The notes below the pieces were generated by a model. That model was not told the origin of the DNA and made no database searches. It worked only from the letters and a program-made list of their open reading frames with translations. Positions 43,009-55,392 of a stretch of DNA of 64,000 nucleotides are shown here, piece by piece (the first letter of the stretch is position 1; each line of letters starts with the position of its first letter). Origin of the DNA: Rouxiella chamberiensis (lineage in GTDB: Bacteria; Pseudomonadota; Gammaproteobacteria; Enterobacterales; Enterobacteriaceae); the NCBI RefSeq assembly GCF_026967475.1, contig NZ_CP114058.1:2418001-2482000 (forward strand), read 5' to 3'. The translations under genes and the position numbers were made by a program.

Positions 43009-44155
43009 TCAGGTGGGGCTGCCCGCCACTTTCGCAGTCAGTCTGCGCCATAGCCATTCCAGCGGTCCCTGCCTGAAATACCGCAGCCATATTAACGTGA
43101 CCAGTAAATTGATGGCCCACACCGCGGGCACCAGCGCGACGAGTTGCAGCCGGTTGAAATGCTGATAAAAACCAAGGGTATTGAAGAAGAATACACAGAT
43201 CAGGGTTTGCAGCAAATAGTTGGTCAGCGCCATTCGCCCGACCTGCGATATCGCCCATACCCAGCGACGACTCACCAGTAGGGGCCAAAAGCCGTAACAC
43301 AGCGCCAGATAGCCGACGGCGAGCATCAATGCGCTTAACTCGCGGGGAATCTGCAGGTAAAACCCGCTCCAGCGATAGTCCCAGCCGGTCTGCCAGGCGG
43401 TGGTCGCTGCGGCAATCTGCATCAACCATGAAAGCGGTAACAACAAGCCCGCAAGGCGCAGATAATGCCGGGGCGCAAACTCGCCGCGAAGCCAGCCGCT
43501 GCGCATCAGGCTCGCTCCAATCAACATCGCGCCGCCCAACTCCCAGCCATATTGCACCGCAATCGAAATCAGACTCGAGGACAGCAAATCAAGGCGATTG
43601 TCGATGGCCTGCAGGCCGCCCTGAATATGCCATAAACGCTCGTACTGAATTTCGGCGTAACCCGGCGTCCAGAAACTGCCGGGTTTGGGTGAAGAGATAA
43701 GCCCGAGCAGCAGCAACACGCCTACGCCGATGAGATAGAGCACAATGCCGGTGCGCAGCAGCGACGCCGTGTTTTTCGCCTCTCCGACCAGCCGCCAGAA
43801 CCACCAGCCCAATCAGGCCGTAGGCCAGCAGAATATCGCCGTCCCAGAAAAAAATGGCATGGACAAGGCCACAGAGGACCAGCAGCGACAGCCGTGACTG
43901 GATCCAGGCTTTGCCGCGCGGCAGCAGCAGTTGCAGCCCTGCCCCGAACAGCATCGCGAACATCATCAGAAATTTGCCCTGCGCCAGCACGTCGAGCACG
44001 GCCCAGGTCCAGGCATCGAGCGACGAAGGTTGCCCGGCGTAGGCAGGATTCAGATAGGCGGCTTTTGGCAGGCCGAAGGCGCTGATGTTAAGCAGAAGAA
44101 TGCCGAAAATGGCGATACCACGGGCGAAATCCAGCGTGGCGATACGTGGGCGCAT
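43009..44155 (-). CDS. yeiB: DUF418 family membrane protein YeiB, one-base frameshift
   Basis: Predicted inner-membrane protein of unknown function, about ten hydrophobic segments. From the ATG of MRPRIATLDFARGIAIFGILLLN; family blocks LLFGAGLQLLLPRG and FFWDGDILLAYGLIG precede the break, and WRLVGEAKN, AALSFLGM-type regions and the DUF418 core GRMALTNYLLQTLICVFFF with WLRYFRQGPLEWLWR follow. One extra base lies near 43807-43811 (LIG then WWFWRLV; E. coli GLICWRLV). Repaired length 381 aa (E. coli 385). Next to folE, as in E. coli. Confidence 0.92.
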
Positions 44156-44240
44156 CGATGACGTCCTGTAGCGGAAAACAGATAGACTAACGGCACCCAT
44201 AAGGTGCCGCAAGTGCTGAAGTTTAGTTTACTGCTTTCAA

Positions 44241-44912
44241 TCAGTTATGACGGATGGTGCGGATAGTGCGCAGGAATTCCTGACGTGTATTCTGACTGGT
44301 CTTGAACAGGCCGCCCAGTGACGTGGTCGTGGTGGCGCTGGTGGCGTCACGAATACCGCGCGCCTTCACGCAGTAATGCACCGCGTCGATGGAGACCGCA
44401 ACGTCTTTGGTGCCCAGCAACGTTTGCAGGGCAATCAGGATCTGCTGAGTCAGTCGCTCCTGCACCTGCGGGCGCTGCGAGAAGAACTGAACGATACGGT
44501 TGATTTTAGACAAACCGATGACCGCATCTTTCGGGATGTAGGCTACCGTCGCCTTGCCGTCGATGGTGACAAAGTGGTGCTCGCAGGTGCTCACCAGGGT
44601 GATGTCACGCACGGAAATCATCTCGTCAACCTTCATCTTGTTGGTGATGACGGTGATTTTCGGGAAGTTGGCGTAATCCAGACCGGAGAAGATTTCGTCG
44701 ACGTACATTTTGGCGATGCGCGTTGGCGTCTCGGCCAGACTGTCGTCGGTCAGATCAAGATTGAGCAACTGCATGATACCGGTCATGTGCTCTTTAATAC
44801 GCTGCTTACGTGTCTCGGCGTCCAGCGATGGCTCTTCACGCAGCGGGGTTTCAAGACCACGGGCCATCAGGGCCTCATGAACCAGTACAGCTTCTTTACT
44901 CAATGTTGCCAT
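44241..44912 (-). CDS. folE: GTP cyclohydrolase I
   Basis: First step of tetrahydrofolate synthesis: GTP to dihydroneopterin triphosphate. 223 aa (E. coli 222). Zinc and active-site motifs [13 protein letters not shown] and [26 protein letters not shown], plus [24 protein letters not shown], are intact. Decamer. A 126-base gap separates it from the upstream MFS gene. Confidence 0.98.
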   Translation of the reverse strand: MATLSKEAVLVHEALMARGLETPLREEPSLDAETRKQRIKEHMTGIMQLLNLDLTDDSLAETPTRIAKMYVDEIFSGLDYANFPKITVITNKMKVDEMISVRDITLVSTCEHHFVTIDGKATVAYIPKDAVIGLSKINRIVQFFSQRPQVQERLTQQILIALQTLLGTKDVAVSIDAVHYCVKARGIRDATSATTTTSLGGLFKTSQNTRQEFLRTIRTIRHN

Positions 44913-45038
44913 TCTCTTCTTCTCCAGCAGTTAATACCACCCTGGTGCCAAGCACACCAAAATGAGGTGGCTTACTGTAGTGGAGTCTGCCGTCAGAATC
45001 CAGTGATTGTCCTTCATGATGGGTGAAATAGCTGCAAG

Positions 45039-46166
45039 TTATCGACCGCGTCGAATCACCAAAGCCCCAGCCACGCAAAATCCGGCCATTGCCACGTAAA
45101 GCGCCGGTTCGAGCCGATGTGTCAAGGCAGTGGAAATCGCCGACAGCAGCGGGCCCATCAACTGCCCGACCGCATATCCCGTGGTCAGCAATCCGGCCAT
45201 GTAGCGGCTGTGATTCGGAGCCAGTTCGCGGCTGTATTGCAACGCCAGCTGCACCACGCACAGGAAACCGCCGCCGGTCAGCAAGGCCCCCAGAATCAGG
45301 CCGTTCACACCCGGCACCACCTCGGCACACAGCACGCCGCAGCCCTGCAACCACAAGGTAATCGCCAGCCGCTGATGCGTGGTCAGAAGATGACGGGTCA
45401 AAATACCGATAATAATGCCGATAATCGCCGCGCCGCCAAATACCGGCCAGACAAACTGGGCAAACAGGCTGTCGGGGAAACGGGCATTCGCCATCTGCGA
45501 GAAAAAAGTCGCGGGAAGGATATAACCAAATCCGGCGAGGCTATAAGACAGCAGCAGGCGCTTGAGCGCGGGCGTCATGACCAGCGGCTCGGCAACGGTG
45601 TTGGCGCGATGCAGTTCGCCGACGCGCGGCAGATTGCGGGTAATAAGCACCACCAGAATCAGGGCCAGCACGCCATACACCGCCCAGGCTTCGGCCGCAC
45701 TCAGAGCGGCACCGTGGATAATCACCGCCAGAATACCGCTCAGCAGAATCCCCGCGCCCGGCCCTGCAAATACGGCCGCGCTCAACGCAGGACGACCAAA
45801 GTGCGCGAGGCGTTCATTGCACCAGGCCGACACCAGCACCATCGCCCAGCCGCTGGTCCAGCCAATCGCGAAACGTATTGCCGAGTGCCACACTTCGCCG
45901 GTGACGGCGGCAGACAACAGCGTCAACACCACTGCGCCCCAGACGCCAATCCACAAGCGGCGCTCGACGTGGCGCGTTGATTTCATGGCATCATAGGCGC
46001 CGAACAGATAGCCGAGATAGTTGAAAGCCGCCACCAGCCCCGCGCCCGTCAGGGTAAACTGGTGCTCGGCTATCATCAGGGGAACCTGAGGCGTAAAGGC
46101 AAACCGCCCGATGCCCATCGCCACCACGAACGCTAAAAATCCCGTCAATGCCACTCGAAATGCCAT
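45039..46166 (-). CDS. YbfB/YjiJ family MFS transporter
   Basis: 375 aa from the ATG of MAFRVALTGFLAFVVAMGIGRFAFTPQVPLM, a start typical of MFS_4 (YbfB/YjiJ) permeases. About 12 hydrophobic helices; conserved FNYLGYLFGAYDAM and FGYILPATFFSQMA. Substrate unknown. The frame extends 31 codons upstream but without family similarity; GGGGCAGGT precedes the chosen ATG. Divergent from a LysR-type gene with a LysR-like palindrome between them, so it is probably the target of that regulator. Confidence 0.88.
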   Translation of the reverse strand: MAFRVALTGFLAFVVAMGIGRFAFTPQVPLMIAEHQFTLTGAGLVAAFNYLGYLFGAYDAMKSTRHVERRLWIGVWGAVVLTLLSAAVTGEVWHSAIRFAIGWTSGWAMVLVSAWCNERLAHFGRPALSAAVFAGPGAGILLSGILAVIIHGAALSAAEAWAVYGVLALILVVLITRNLPRVGELHRANTVAEPLVMTPALKRLLLSYSLAGFGYILPATFFSQMANARFPDSLFAQFVWPVFGGAAIIGIIIGILTRHLLTTHQRLAITLWLQGCGVLCAEVVPGVNGLILGALLTGGGFLCVVQLALQYSRELAPNHSRYMAGLLTTGYAVGQLMGPLLSAISTALTHRLEPALYVAMAGFCVAGALVIRRGR

Positions 46167-46255
46167 ACCTGCCCCTTTTGAATTGATAGGCCGCGAAACT
46201 TCTGTCGTCGGCGGCTGGAATAAATGCTTTCCATCATCATGGTCCAAAGATAGAA

Positions 46256-46268
46256 TCACGAATAGTGA
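46256..46268. promoter_or_regulatory. LysR-type T-N11-A palindrome between MFS and LysR genes
   Basis: TCAC-GAATA-GTGA is a perfect inverted repeat with the T-N11-A form of LysR recognition sites, 39 bases before the LysR ATG and about 90 bases from the MFS ATG in the 140-base divergent spacer. Confidence 0.6.
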
Positions 46269-46306
46269 ATAATTAAAACCAACTTAGTGACGATAAGAGA
46301 ACAGCT

Positions 46307-47203
46307 ATGGATCTTACCCAGCTCCGCATGTTTTGTTCCGTGGCAGAAACAGGATCGGTGGCCCGCGCGGCCGAACTGTTGCACCGCGTGCCTTCCAATC
46401 TCACAACCCGCCTGCGCCAGCTTGAACAGGAGCTGGGCAGTGACCTGTTTATTCGTGAAAAGCAGCGTTTGAGGCTGTCTGCGCTTGGACGCAACTTCCT
46501 CGATTATGCGCAGCGCATTCTGGCATTGAGCGAAGAGGCCATGGCGCTGACCCACGCCGGTGAACCCGCAGGCCAGTTTTCTCTTGGCGCGATGGAAAGC
46601 ACGGCCGCCACGCGGCTGCCTGCGTTACTGGCGACATATCATCAGCATTATCCGCAGGTTGCCCTCTCCCTCGTTACCGCGACATCCGGTGAAACGATAG
46701 AAGGCGTGCGGTCGGGTCGCCTGGCGGCCGGACTTGCCGACGGCCCGATAGACTATGATGATTTGAGCGGTTGCATCGCGTTTCATGAAAGAATGGTGAT
46801 CATATCTCCCCTGGGTGAAGCGCCGATGGTCGATTTGCCGGGCCGCCCCGGACACACGGTATTTGCGTTTCGCCCAAGCTGCTCGTATCGTCAAAGGCTG
46901 GAAAACTGGTTGAAACATTCCGGTTTGCAGGCCAATAACACGATGGAGATTCAGTCTTATCACTCGATGCTGGCCTGCGTCGCCAGTGGTTCGGGCATCG
47001 CCATGCTGCCGCGTAGTCTGCTGGCCCAGTTGCCGGGTGCCGAGCGCGTGCAGGTTAATGAAATAGACGATGCCTTTGCCGAAGCGACTACCTGGCTGTT
47101 CTGGCGACGCGATGCGTTTGGTCCGAACGTGCGGGCGCTCAAGGCACAGATTCTGGAGCAGCAGGCCGTCGCGGCCACGCCCGAGCTGTTGCCGAGCCAC
47201 TGA
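46307..47203 (+). CDS. LysR family transcriptional regulator
   Basis: 298 aa. N-terminal winged HTH (MFCSVAETGSVARAAELLHRVPSNLTTRLRQLEQELGSDLF), linker helix, and a substrate-binding domain from about 90. Members of this subgroup (PtrR/YneJ-like) often sit divergent to a transporter. The likely target is the adjacent MFS gene and its own promoter. Effector unknown; no symbol is justified. Confidence 0.9.
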   Translation: MDLTQLRMFCSVAETGSVARAAELLHRVPSNLTTRLRQLEQELGSDLFIREKQRLRLSALGRNFLDYAQRILALSEEAMALTHAGEPAGQFSLGAMESTAATRLPALLATYHQHYPQVALSLVTATSGETIEGVRSGRLAAGLADGPIDYDDLSGCIAFHERMVIISPLGEAPMVDLPGRPGHTVFAFRPSCSYRQRLENWLKHSGLQANNTMEIQSYHSMLACVASGSGIAMLPRSLLAQLPGAERVQVNEIDDAFAEATTWLFWRRDAFGPNVRALKAQILEQQAVAATPELLPSH

Positions 47204-47265
47204 TTGTCATAAACGCAATCCATTGATAATAAAGCATTAAAATACAAATACTCAAGGAGCAATAG

Positions 47266-48114
47266 ATGAGCACATCATTGGAACTTCTGGAAGAACACCG
47301 GATGTTTGACGGCTGGCAGCAGCGCTATCGATATTTTTCCAGCAGCTTGCAGAGCAGCACGACTTTCAGCATTTATCTGCCGCCGCCCCGCGATGACAAC
47401 CCGCCGCCGGTGGTGTACTGGCTGTCCGGCCTGACCTGCAACGATGAAAACTTTACCACCAAAGCCGGCGCCCAGCGCGTAGCCGCCGAGCTGGGGATAG
47501 TGCTGGTCATGCCCGATACCAGCCCGCGCGGTGACGACGTCGCCAACGATCAGGGGTACGATTTGGGTCAGGGCGCAGGATTCTATCTGAACGCCACCCA
47601 GGCGCCCTGGTCTGCTCATTATCACATGTATGACTATCTGGTGGACGAACTGCCGCAGTTGATACAAAGCCATTTCAATATCAGCGATCGCCAGTCTATC
47701 ATGGGGCACTCGATGGGCGGCCACGGCGCATTGATGCTGGCCCTACGCAATCCGCAGCGCTTCCGTTCAGTTTCGGCCTTCGCGCCTATCGTCAATCCGG
47801 CACAGGTGCCGTGGGGTCAAAAAGCCTTCACCGCGTATCTGGGTGAAGACGAAAGTCAGTGGTTGCAGTACGACAGTTGTCATCTGCTGAGCGTATTGCC
47901 TTCGGATCAGGCCACGTTCCCTATCCTGGTCGATCAGGGCGACAGCGATCAGTTCCTGCCGGATCAGCTGCAACCGTCGAAACTCGCCGAAATCGCCCGC
48001 CAGCGCGGATGGCCGTTGCAGCTGCGTGTGCAGCCGGGTTATGACCACAGCTATTTCACCATTGCGAGTTTTATCGACGATCACCTGCGTTTCCACGCCG
48101 AGAATCTGCAGTAA
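47266..48114 (+). CDS. fghA: S-formylglutathione hydrolase
   Basis: Hydrolyses S-formylglutathione to formate and glutathione in formaldehyde detoxification; esterase D family alpha/beta hydrolase. 282 aa. Nucleophile Ser in [10 protein letters not shown], the [11 protein letters not shown] oxyanion region ([16 protein letters not shown]), catalytic Asp in [11 protein letters not shown] and His in [16 protein letters not shown]. The position after folE/yeiB matches yeiG rather than frmB of E. coli. Confidence 0.95.
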   Translation: MSTSLELLEEHRMFDGWQQRYRYFSSSLQSSTTFSIYLPPPRDDNPPPVVYWLSGLTCNDENFTTKAGAQRVAAELGIVLVMPDTSPRGDDVANDQGYDLGQGAGFYLNATQAPWSAHYHMYDYLVDELPQLIQSHFNISDRQSIMGHSMGGHGALMLALRNPQRFRSVSAFAPIVNPAQVPWGQKAFTAYLGEDESQWLQYDSCHLLSVLPSDQATFPILVDQGDSDQFLPDQLQPSKLAEIARQRGWPLQLRVQPGYDHSYFTIASFIDDHLRFHAENLQ

Positions 48115-48173
48115 TCCCCCTCCGTCGAATTGGCGTCGAGCAGGCCGTTGCACCCTGCCCGACGCCCGATCCG

Positions 48174-49106
48174 CTAACTTTTGAGTTTGGGGTCCAGCGC
48201 ATCGCGCAGGCCATCGCCCAGCAGATTGAACGCCAGCACCGTCAGGAATATCGCCAGACTCGGGAAGATGGCGACGTGCGGAGCCATCACCATGTCGGCG
48301 CGGGCTTCGTTCAGCATTGCGCCCCACTCCGGCGTTGGCGGCTGCGCACCCATGCCGAGAAAGGACAGGCTGGCGGCAGTGATTATCGACGTGCCGATGC
48401 GCATGGTGAAATAGACCACCACGGACGACAGGGTGCCGGGCAGAATATGACGAAAGAGAATCGCAGTATCGGACGCGCCAATGCTGCGCGCGGCCTCGAT
48501 ATAGGTCAGATTCTTCAATACCAGCGTGTTGGCGCGCACCAGTCGGGCAAAGGCCGGAATGCTGAAAATGGCGACGGCGATAATCACGTTGGACATGCCG
48601 CTGCCCATAATCGCCACCACGGCAATCGCCAGCAAAATCCCCGGAAAGGCAAACAGCACATCGCAGATGCGCATGGTGATTCTGTCCCACCCGCCTTCGT
48701 AATATCCCGCCATCAGCCCCAGCACCGTGCCGATAGCCGCGCCGAGAATAACCGACAGCACGCCCGCCGCCAGTGAAATTCGTGCGCCCATCAGAATGCG
48801 GCTGAAGATATCGCGTCCGAGCGAATCCACACCCAGCCAGTGCATCGCGGAAGGCCCTTCGTTCAGACGGTCATAATCAAAATAGTTCTCGGGATCGAAC
48901 GGCACCAGCCACGGCGCAAACACGGCGGCGGCTATAAGCAGGAAAACGAACAATCCGGCGGCCAGCGCGATATGCTGTTTGCGGAAACGTCGCCAGAAGG
49001 CGCGCCACGGCGTGCGCACCGGCGTTCGACTTAGTGTGTCTGGGGTGACCAGCGGCATGGATGCCAGCGCGGCCTTGCGTCGCCAGTTTTTCATGCGCTC
49101 ACTCAC
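48174..49106 (-). CDS. gsiD: Glutathione ABC transporter permease GsiD
   Basis: Inner-membrane permease of the GsiABCD glutathione importer. 310 aa from a GTG overlapping the gsiC stop; the ATG four codons on ([16 protein letters not shown]) matches the E. coli N-terminus and is an equally good start. OppC-type N-terminal helix followed by five spans; signature [21 protein letters not shown] and the EAA loop [21 protein letters not shown]. Last gene of iaaA-gsiABCD. Confidence 0.94.
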   Translation of the reverse strand: MSERMKNWRRKAALASMPLVTPDTLSRTPVRTPWRAFWRRFRKQHIALAAGLFVFLLIAAAVFAPWLVPFDPENYFDYDRLNEGPSAMHWLGVDSLGRDIFSRILMGARISLAAGVLSVILGAAIGTVLGLMAGYYEGGWDRITMRICDVLFAFPGILLAIAVVAIMGSGMSNVIIAVAIFSIPAFARLVRANTLVLKNLTYIEAARSIGASDTAILFRHILPGTLSSVVVYFTMRIGTSIITAASLSFLGMGAQPPTPEWGAMLNEARADMVMAPHVAIFPSLAIFLTVLAFNLLGDGLRDALDPKLKS

Positions 49107-50023
49107 TTGTATCGAATGGAAGGGTTGATGACCGCGTAGAGCATGTCGACCAACAGGTTAATCAGGATAAACTCCAGCGAAAACAGCAGAACTTCGGCCT
49201 GAATCACCGGATAGTCGCGCATCTCCACCGAGTCTATCAGCAGACGTCCGAGTCCGGGCCAGTTGAAGACCTTTTCGACCACTATGGAGCCGCCCAGCAG
49301 GAATCCGAACTGCAATCCCATCATGGTCACCACGGGGATCATGGCATTGCGCAGGCCGTGTTTCACCACCACGACCGACTCGCGTACGCCCTTCGCGCGC
49401 GCGGTGCGCATGTAATCTTCCTGCATGACTTCGACAAAAGAGGCACGGGTAAAGCGCGCCATGATCGAAGCCACCGCCGCGCCGAGCGTCAGTGACGGCA
49501 GAATATAGTTACGCCAGCCGTCGGCCCCGACGGTCGGCAGCCAGCCAAGCTGCACCGAGAAGACCTGCATCAGCAACATGCCGAGCGCGAACGCCGGAAA
49601 CGAAATGCCGGAGACGGCCAGCGCCATGCCGAGACGGTCGGGCCAGCGGTTGCGCCATACGGCGGAAACCACGCCTATCACCAGCCCCATGATCACCGAC
49701 CACAGCATGCTGGTCAGCGTGAGATAGAGCGTTGGCATAAAGCGCGAACTTATCTCTTCGCTTACGGGGCGTTTCGAAACCATCGAATGCCCGAAATCGC
49801 CATGCAACGCGCGCTCGAAGAAGGTAATAAACTGCTGCCACAGAGGTTTATCGAGGCCCAGATCCTGACGGACCAGCTCGACGACGCTGGCATCGGCATC
49901 TTGACCGGCGAGCATACGCGCCGGATCGCCGGGCAGCAGGTGAACAAACAGAAACACCAGCACGGCGACGATAAGCAGGGTCGGGATAAGCCCCAACAGG
50001 CGGCGGATAAAATAATTCAGCAT
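49103..50023 (-). CDS. gsiC: Glutathione ABC transporter permease GsiC
   Basis: 306 aa, equal to E. coli. OppB-type permease: N-terminal span [30 protein letters not shown] loop [29 protein letters not shown], and [17 protein letters not shown]. Overlaps gsiD by 4 bases, coupling the two permeases. Confidence 0.96.
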   Translation of the reverse strand: MLNYFIRRLLGLIPTLLIVAVLVFLFVHLLPGDPARMLAGQDADASVVELVRQDLGLDKPLWQQFITFFERALHGDFGHSMVSKRPVSEEISSRFMPTLYLTLTSMLWSVIMGLVIGVVSAVWRNRWPDRLGMALAVSGISFPAFALGMLLMQVFSVQLGWLPTVGADGWRNYILPSLTLGAAVASIMARFTRASFVEVMQEDYMRTARAKGVRESVVVVKHGLRNAMIPVVTMMGLQFGFLLGGSIVVEKVFNWPGLGRLLIDSVEMRDYPVIQAEVLLFSLEFILINLLVDMLYAVINPSIRYK

Positions 50024-50101
50024 AATAAAACGGGTATTGTCATCAACGCTCTCATCCCTTTATTGCCCCGAGTAGCCTCGGGGCAGCGGCCAAATCGGCG
50101 G

Positions 50102-51641
50102 TTATTTCACATCCGCGCCATCGAAGTTGAATGAGGTATCCGGCATCACATAGAAACCGCTCAGGCGTTTGTTGCTCACCGACAGCAGACGTTCGGTCGC
50201 CAGGAAAGCCCAAGGCGCGTCGGCCCAGATCTTGTCCTGTGCATCTTTGTACAGTTTGGCTTTCTCGGCCTTGTCGGTGGTGTTCAGCGCATCGCTCAAA
50301 TCTTTGTCGACCTGCGGATTGCTGTAAAACGCGGTATTGAACTGTTTCGGCGGCGCAGACTGGGTGGCAAACAGCGGCGACAGCGCCCAGTCGGCTTCAC
50401 CCGTCGAGGCAGACCAACCGGTGTAGAACATCCGCAGACCCGACTCTTTCTGCCCGACGTTTTCTACCTGGGCGGCGCGCTGCGCGGCATCAAAGGCGGT
50501 AACCGTCACTTTGATGCCCACCTGCGCCAGCTGTTGCTGGGCAAACTGAATCACTTTCTGCGCGGTGCTGGAGTTGTGCGACGACCACAGCGTGGTGCTG
50601 AAACCGTTGGGATATCCGGCTTCCTTCAGCAGTCTCGCGCGCCTTGGCAGGATCATAAGGCCACGGCTGATATTTGGCGGAGAATTCGATATTGGCAGGC
50701 AGTGGGCCTTCGGCAGGCACGGCATAACCGGCGAAGGCAACCTTGATAAGCGCCTGCTTGTTGATGGCGTAGTTAATGGCCTGACGCACCTTGAGGTTGT
50801 CGAACGGCTTCTGCGTTACGTTGAAACTAATATAACGTTGCAGGATAGACGGCGACGTCACCAATTGCAGTTTGCTGTTTTTCTCGAGCAGCGCAGCCTG
50901 TTCGTAAGGCACGGGATAGGCTAAATCCGCCTCGCCGGTTTGCAGCATCGCGGCGCGGGTGTTGTTGTCCACCACGGGACGCCAGGTGATGGTGTCCAGC
51001 TTCGGCTCGCCCTTTTTCCAGTAACCGTCAAACTTCTTCACCTTCACAAAATCGGTCTGGTTCCACTGTTCCAGCGCGTAAGGCCCGGTGCCGACCGGAT
51101 GGAAGCCGATGTCCTTGCCGTATTTGCTCAGTGCGGCAGGAGAAATCATCACCGCCGACGGGTGCGCCAGATTGTTGATAAAGGCCGAGAACGGCGCTTT
51201 CAGCGTAATTTTAACCGTGTTGGCATCCACCGCCTCGGTGTTGGCGATCATCTTGAACAGGTTGTAGCGCTTGAGATGACTGTCGGGATTGCTGGCGCGG
51301 TCAAGGTTGACTTTGACCGCAGCGGCGTTGAAGTCGGTGCCGTCCTGGAATTTCACTCCCGGATGCAGCTTGATGGTATAGGTCAGTCCATCCTGGCTTA
51401 CCGTGTAGCTCTCGGCCAGTACGTTGACGAGTTTCATGTCTTTATCAAAGCCGAACAGGCCCTGATAGAAAGATTTGGCAACCGCCTGCGACAGCGTGTC
51501 GTTGGCGTCGTAAGGGTCGAGCGAGGTGAAGTTCGACCCCACCGCAATCACCACGTCCTTCGCCGCCCAGGCCGAGCCGGAGGCCATCGCGCTGACCATC
51601 AGCGTCGCCAAAACAGCCTTGCGCATCATTTTCTGCTGCAT
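50102..51641 (-). CDS. gsiB: Glutathione-binding protein GsiB, one-base frameshift
   Basis: Periplasmic SBP family 5 protein. Signal peptide 1-26 (ends SGSAWA), then [22 protein letters not shown]. Core segments match E. coli GsiB ([44 protein letters not shown]). One extra base near 50633 separates [10 protein letters not shown] from [20 protein letters not shown]; the locus of 1540 nt is one over 513 codons, giving 512 aa as in E. coli. The C-terminal part ([21 protein letters not shown]) is complete. Confidence 0.94.
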
Positions 51642-51700
51642 ACTGATTCCTTTTCCTTAGTCATCTGTAAAAGTAACAATTGTGCCTGCTACGGCGTCTG

Positions 51701-53606
<1,906 letters not shown>

Positions 53607-53647
53607 CGTAACTCCTTGCTCATTTACTGCTCCCTGAAACGCATGGT

Positions 53648-54660
53648 TTATCGATAAATGCCAACCTCGGGTGCCTGGCCGACATAGCCAAAGCCGCGAT
53701 ACATGCCTTCGCTGTTAAACGGCAAACAGACATTGCCGAAACGGTCGATGGCAATCATGCCGCCCGCGCCGTCAAGGGCGACGAGTTTTTCCATCACCAC
53801 TTTGTCGGTGGCCTGTTGCAGCGTCATGCCCGCATACTCAATCAGTGCTGCCACATCATAGGCGGCGACGGTGCGCATAAAGACTTCGCCGGTGCCGGTG
53901 CTTGAAACCGCGACCGTGCGGTTGCTGGCGTAGCACCCTGCGCCGATAATGGGGGTATCGCCCACACGTCCGGCCTGCTTGTTGGTCATGCCCCCGGTCG
54001 AGGTTGCCGCCGCCAGATTACCGATTATGTCCAGCGCGACGGCACCTACCGTACCAAATTTGCGATCGGGATCGAGAGGATCGTCCGACGGCGACGCCGC
54101 AAGCGAGGCGGCATCGTGATCGAGCATGATCCCTTCACTGGCGCGCGCGTTGAAGCTGGTCATAACGCTCCTGCGTATAAAAGTAGTCTGCCGCGACCAT
54201 TTCCTGCTGATGGTCGCGGGCAAACTGCTCGGCACCTGCGCCAGTAAACAGGACGTGCGGACTCTCTTCCATCACTTTTCGCGCAGTCAGAATCGGGTTG
54301 CGGATATGGCTGACGCAGCTCACCGCGCCTGCATCCAGCGTGCGGCCGTCCATAATGCAGGCATCCAGCTCGTGCGTGCCCTGATGGGTCATTACCGCCC
54401 CTGTCCCCGCATTGAACAGCGGACACTCTTCCAGCAGGCGAACCGGCTTCGGTCACGGCGTCCAGCGCCGTGCCGCCCGCCGCCAGAATCGCCTGACCGC
54501 TGGCGACAATCCGCTCCAGCGCCTGCAGATAAAGGCGCTCTTTTTCGGCGCTCATTGCCGCACGGGTAATGGCGCCTGCGCCGCCGTGAATGGCGATAAC
54601 CGCAACCGGCGCGGTGGATTGTGGCGAAGCGCCGCGAGACAAGGTGCTTGAATTCGTCAT
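53648..54660 (-). CDS. iaaA: Isoaspartyl peptidase/L-asparaginase, two frameshifts
   Basis: N-terminal-nucleophile hydrolase that self-cleaves and removes isoaspartyl dipeptides. Pieces in order: [14 protein letters not shown]; after an extra base near 54443, [33 protein letters not shown]; after an extra base near 54140, [12 protein letters not shown] and [11 protein letters not shown], where the Thr of GTVGAVALD is the autocleavage nucleophile; then [27 protein letters not shown]. Repaired length about 336 aa (E. coli 321). The ATG at 54660 has AAGAG upstream. First gene of the gsi operon, as in E. coli. Confidence 0.92.
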
Positions 54661-54833
54661 GAGTGTGCTCTTTTGCCGCAAAGGCAGTCTAAAGAATAGT
54701 CGAAGATTTTGACTATATTTAGCCGGTCAGCGTAAGTAAAGCTGAAAGTGAAGTCCACGCAAAAGCGGTTAATTGCTTAGAATATTTAGAGAAAATTGCG
54801 GATAAAATCGAATAACGTGGGGCGGGAAATGAT

Positions 54834-54872
54834 AAAAAAGGAAAACCAGCGGCGCTGATTTCCCCTTTTTTA
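54834..54872. terminator. Terminator after the DeoR-like gene
   Basis: GGGGAAATCAGC, GCC, GCTGGTTTTCC (one G-U and a bulge) flanked by A and T runs on both sides. It starts about 12 bases past the stop of the minus-strand HTH gene and lies upstream of iaaA. Confidence 0.8.
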
Positions 54873-54883
54873 TGGCGAGATAG

Positions 54884-55129
54884 TCAATTCGGCGAGATGC
54901 GCTGCAAGCTGTTGATCCAGCCGAAGGACGGCATGGGATCTACGCGACGTGCCCTACCGTGGCGGCGCTGAATCAATCCTTTGTCTTGCATTTCGTTGAG
55001 GTCGCGGCGAATCGTTTCCAGACTCACTGCCAACCACTGCGCTAACTCGTTTACCTGAACTACCTCATGCTGATCCACCAATTTCAGTATGGCCTGGTGG
55101 CGGTTTTTTTCATCACGATGCAACTCCAA
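54884..55129 (-). CDS. Small DeoR-type helix-turn-helix protein (no effector domain)
   Basis: At most 81 aa. Residues 9-60 are a DeoR N-terminal winged HTH (RHQAILKLVDQHEVVQVNELAQWLAVSLETIRRDLNEMQDKGLIQRRHGRARRV). The usual 190-residue sugar-phosphate-binding domain is missing: the frame ends ISPN and a terminator follows, with too little room for a full domain in any frame. It is either a truncated relic or a stand-alone HTH. The open frame's only start is a TTG without Shine-Dalgarno sequence; an ATG at 55113 in another frame (MKK) would join MKKNRHQAIL if the A7 run at 55104-55110 were A8, and has GGAG upstream. Partners unknown. Confidence 0.6.
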   Translation of the reverse strand: MELHRDEKNRHQAILKLVDQHEVVQVNELAQWLAVSLETIRRDLNEMQDKGLIQRRHGRARRVDPMPSFGWINSLQRISPN

Positions 55130-55147
55130 ACGCGGAAGACAATTTTA

Positions 55148-55163
55148 TGTGACATCCATCACA
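55148..55163. promoter_or_regulatory. Perfect CRP-type site upstream of the DeoR-like gene and moeA
   Basis: TGTGA-CATCCA-TCACA, a perfect CRP palindrome core, in the 263-base divergent spacer. It is 20-35 bases before the HTH gene start, so close that it may repress that gene or serve the plus strand; the target is not clear. Confidence 0.7.
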
Positions 55164-55209
55164 AAATCGAGGCTAATGATACGCTGTTGTCTCACCCATT
55201 TTTGCGATC

Positions 55210-55236
55210 GATCTCATTATTTTGAGATCTTTTTTA
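55210..55236 (+). terminator. Terminator-like hairpin upstream of moeA
   Basis: GATCTCA, loop TTATTT, TGAGATC followed by TTTTTT on the plus strand, 157 bases before the moeA ATG with no plus-strand gene before it. Could end stray transcription or attenuate a long moeA leader. Confidence 0.6.
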
Positions 55237-55319
55237 TAAATTTCATTTTTACGCGCCATTTTCTTTTAAACGAAAGCACACCGACTTGGGGCTGTACGCT
55301 TAATGGACCACCATTTCTC

Positions 55320-55379
55320 TGGCATAATGAAAGAATATTTTTTACATCACCGGCCAGGTTTCGCCCTGTTTTGGCCGGT
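55320..55379 (+). promoter_or_regulatory. moeA promoter (extended -10) and leader stem-loop
   Basis: TGGCATAAT at 55320-55328 is an extended -10. Downstream, ACCGGCCA (55349-55356) and TGGCCGGT (55372-55379) form an 8-bp stem ending just before the AAGGG ribosome-binding site (about 55384-55388) and the ATG at 55393. Confidence 0.55.
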
Positions 55380-55392
55380 AAAAAAGGGTTCA

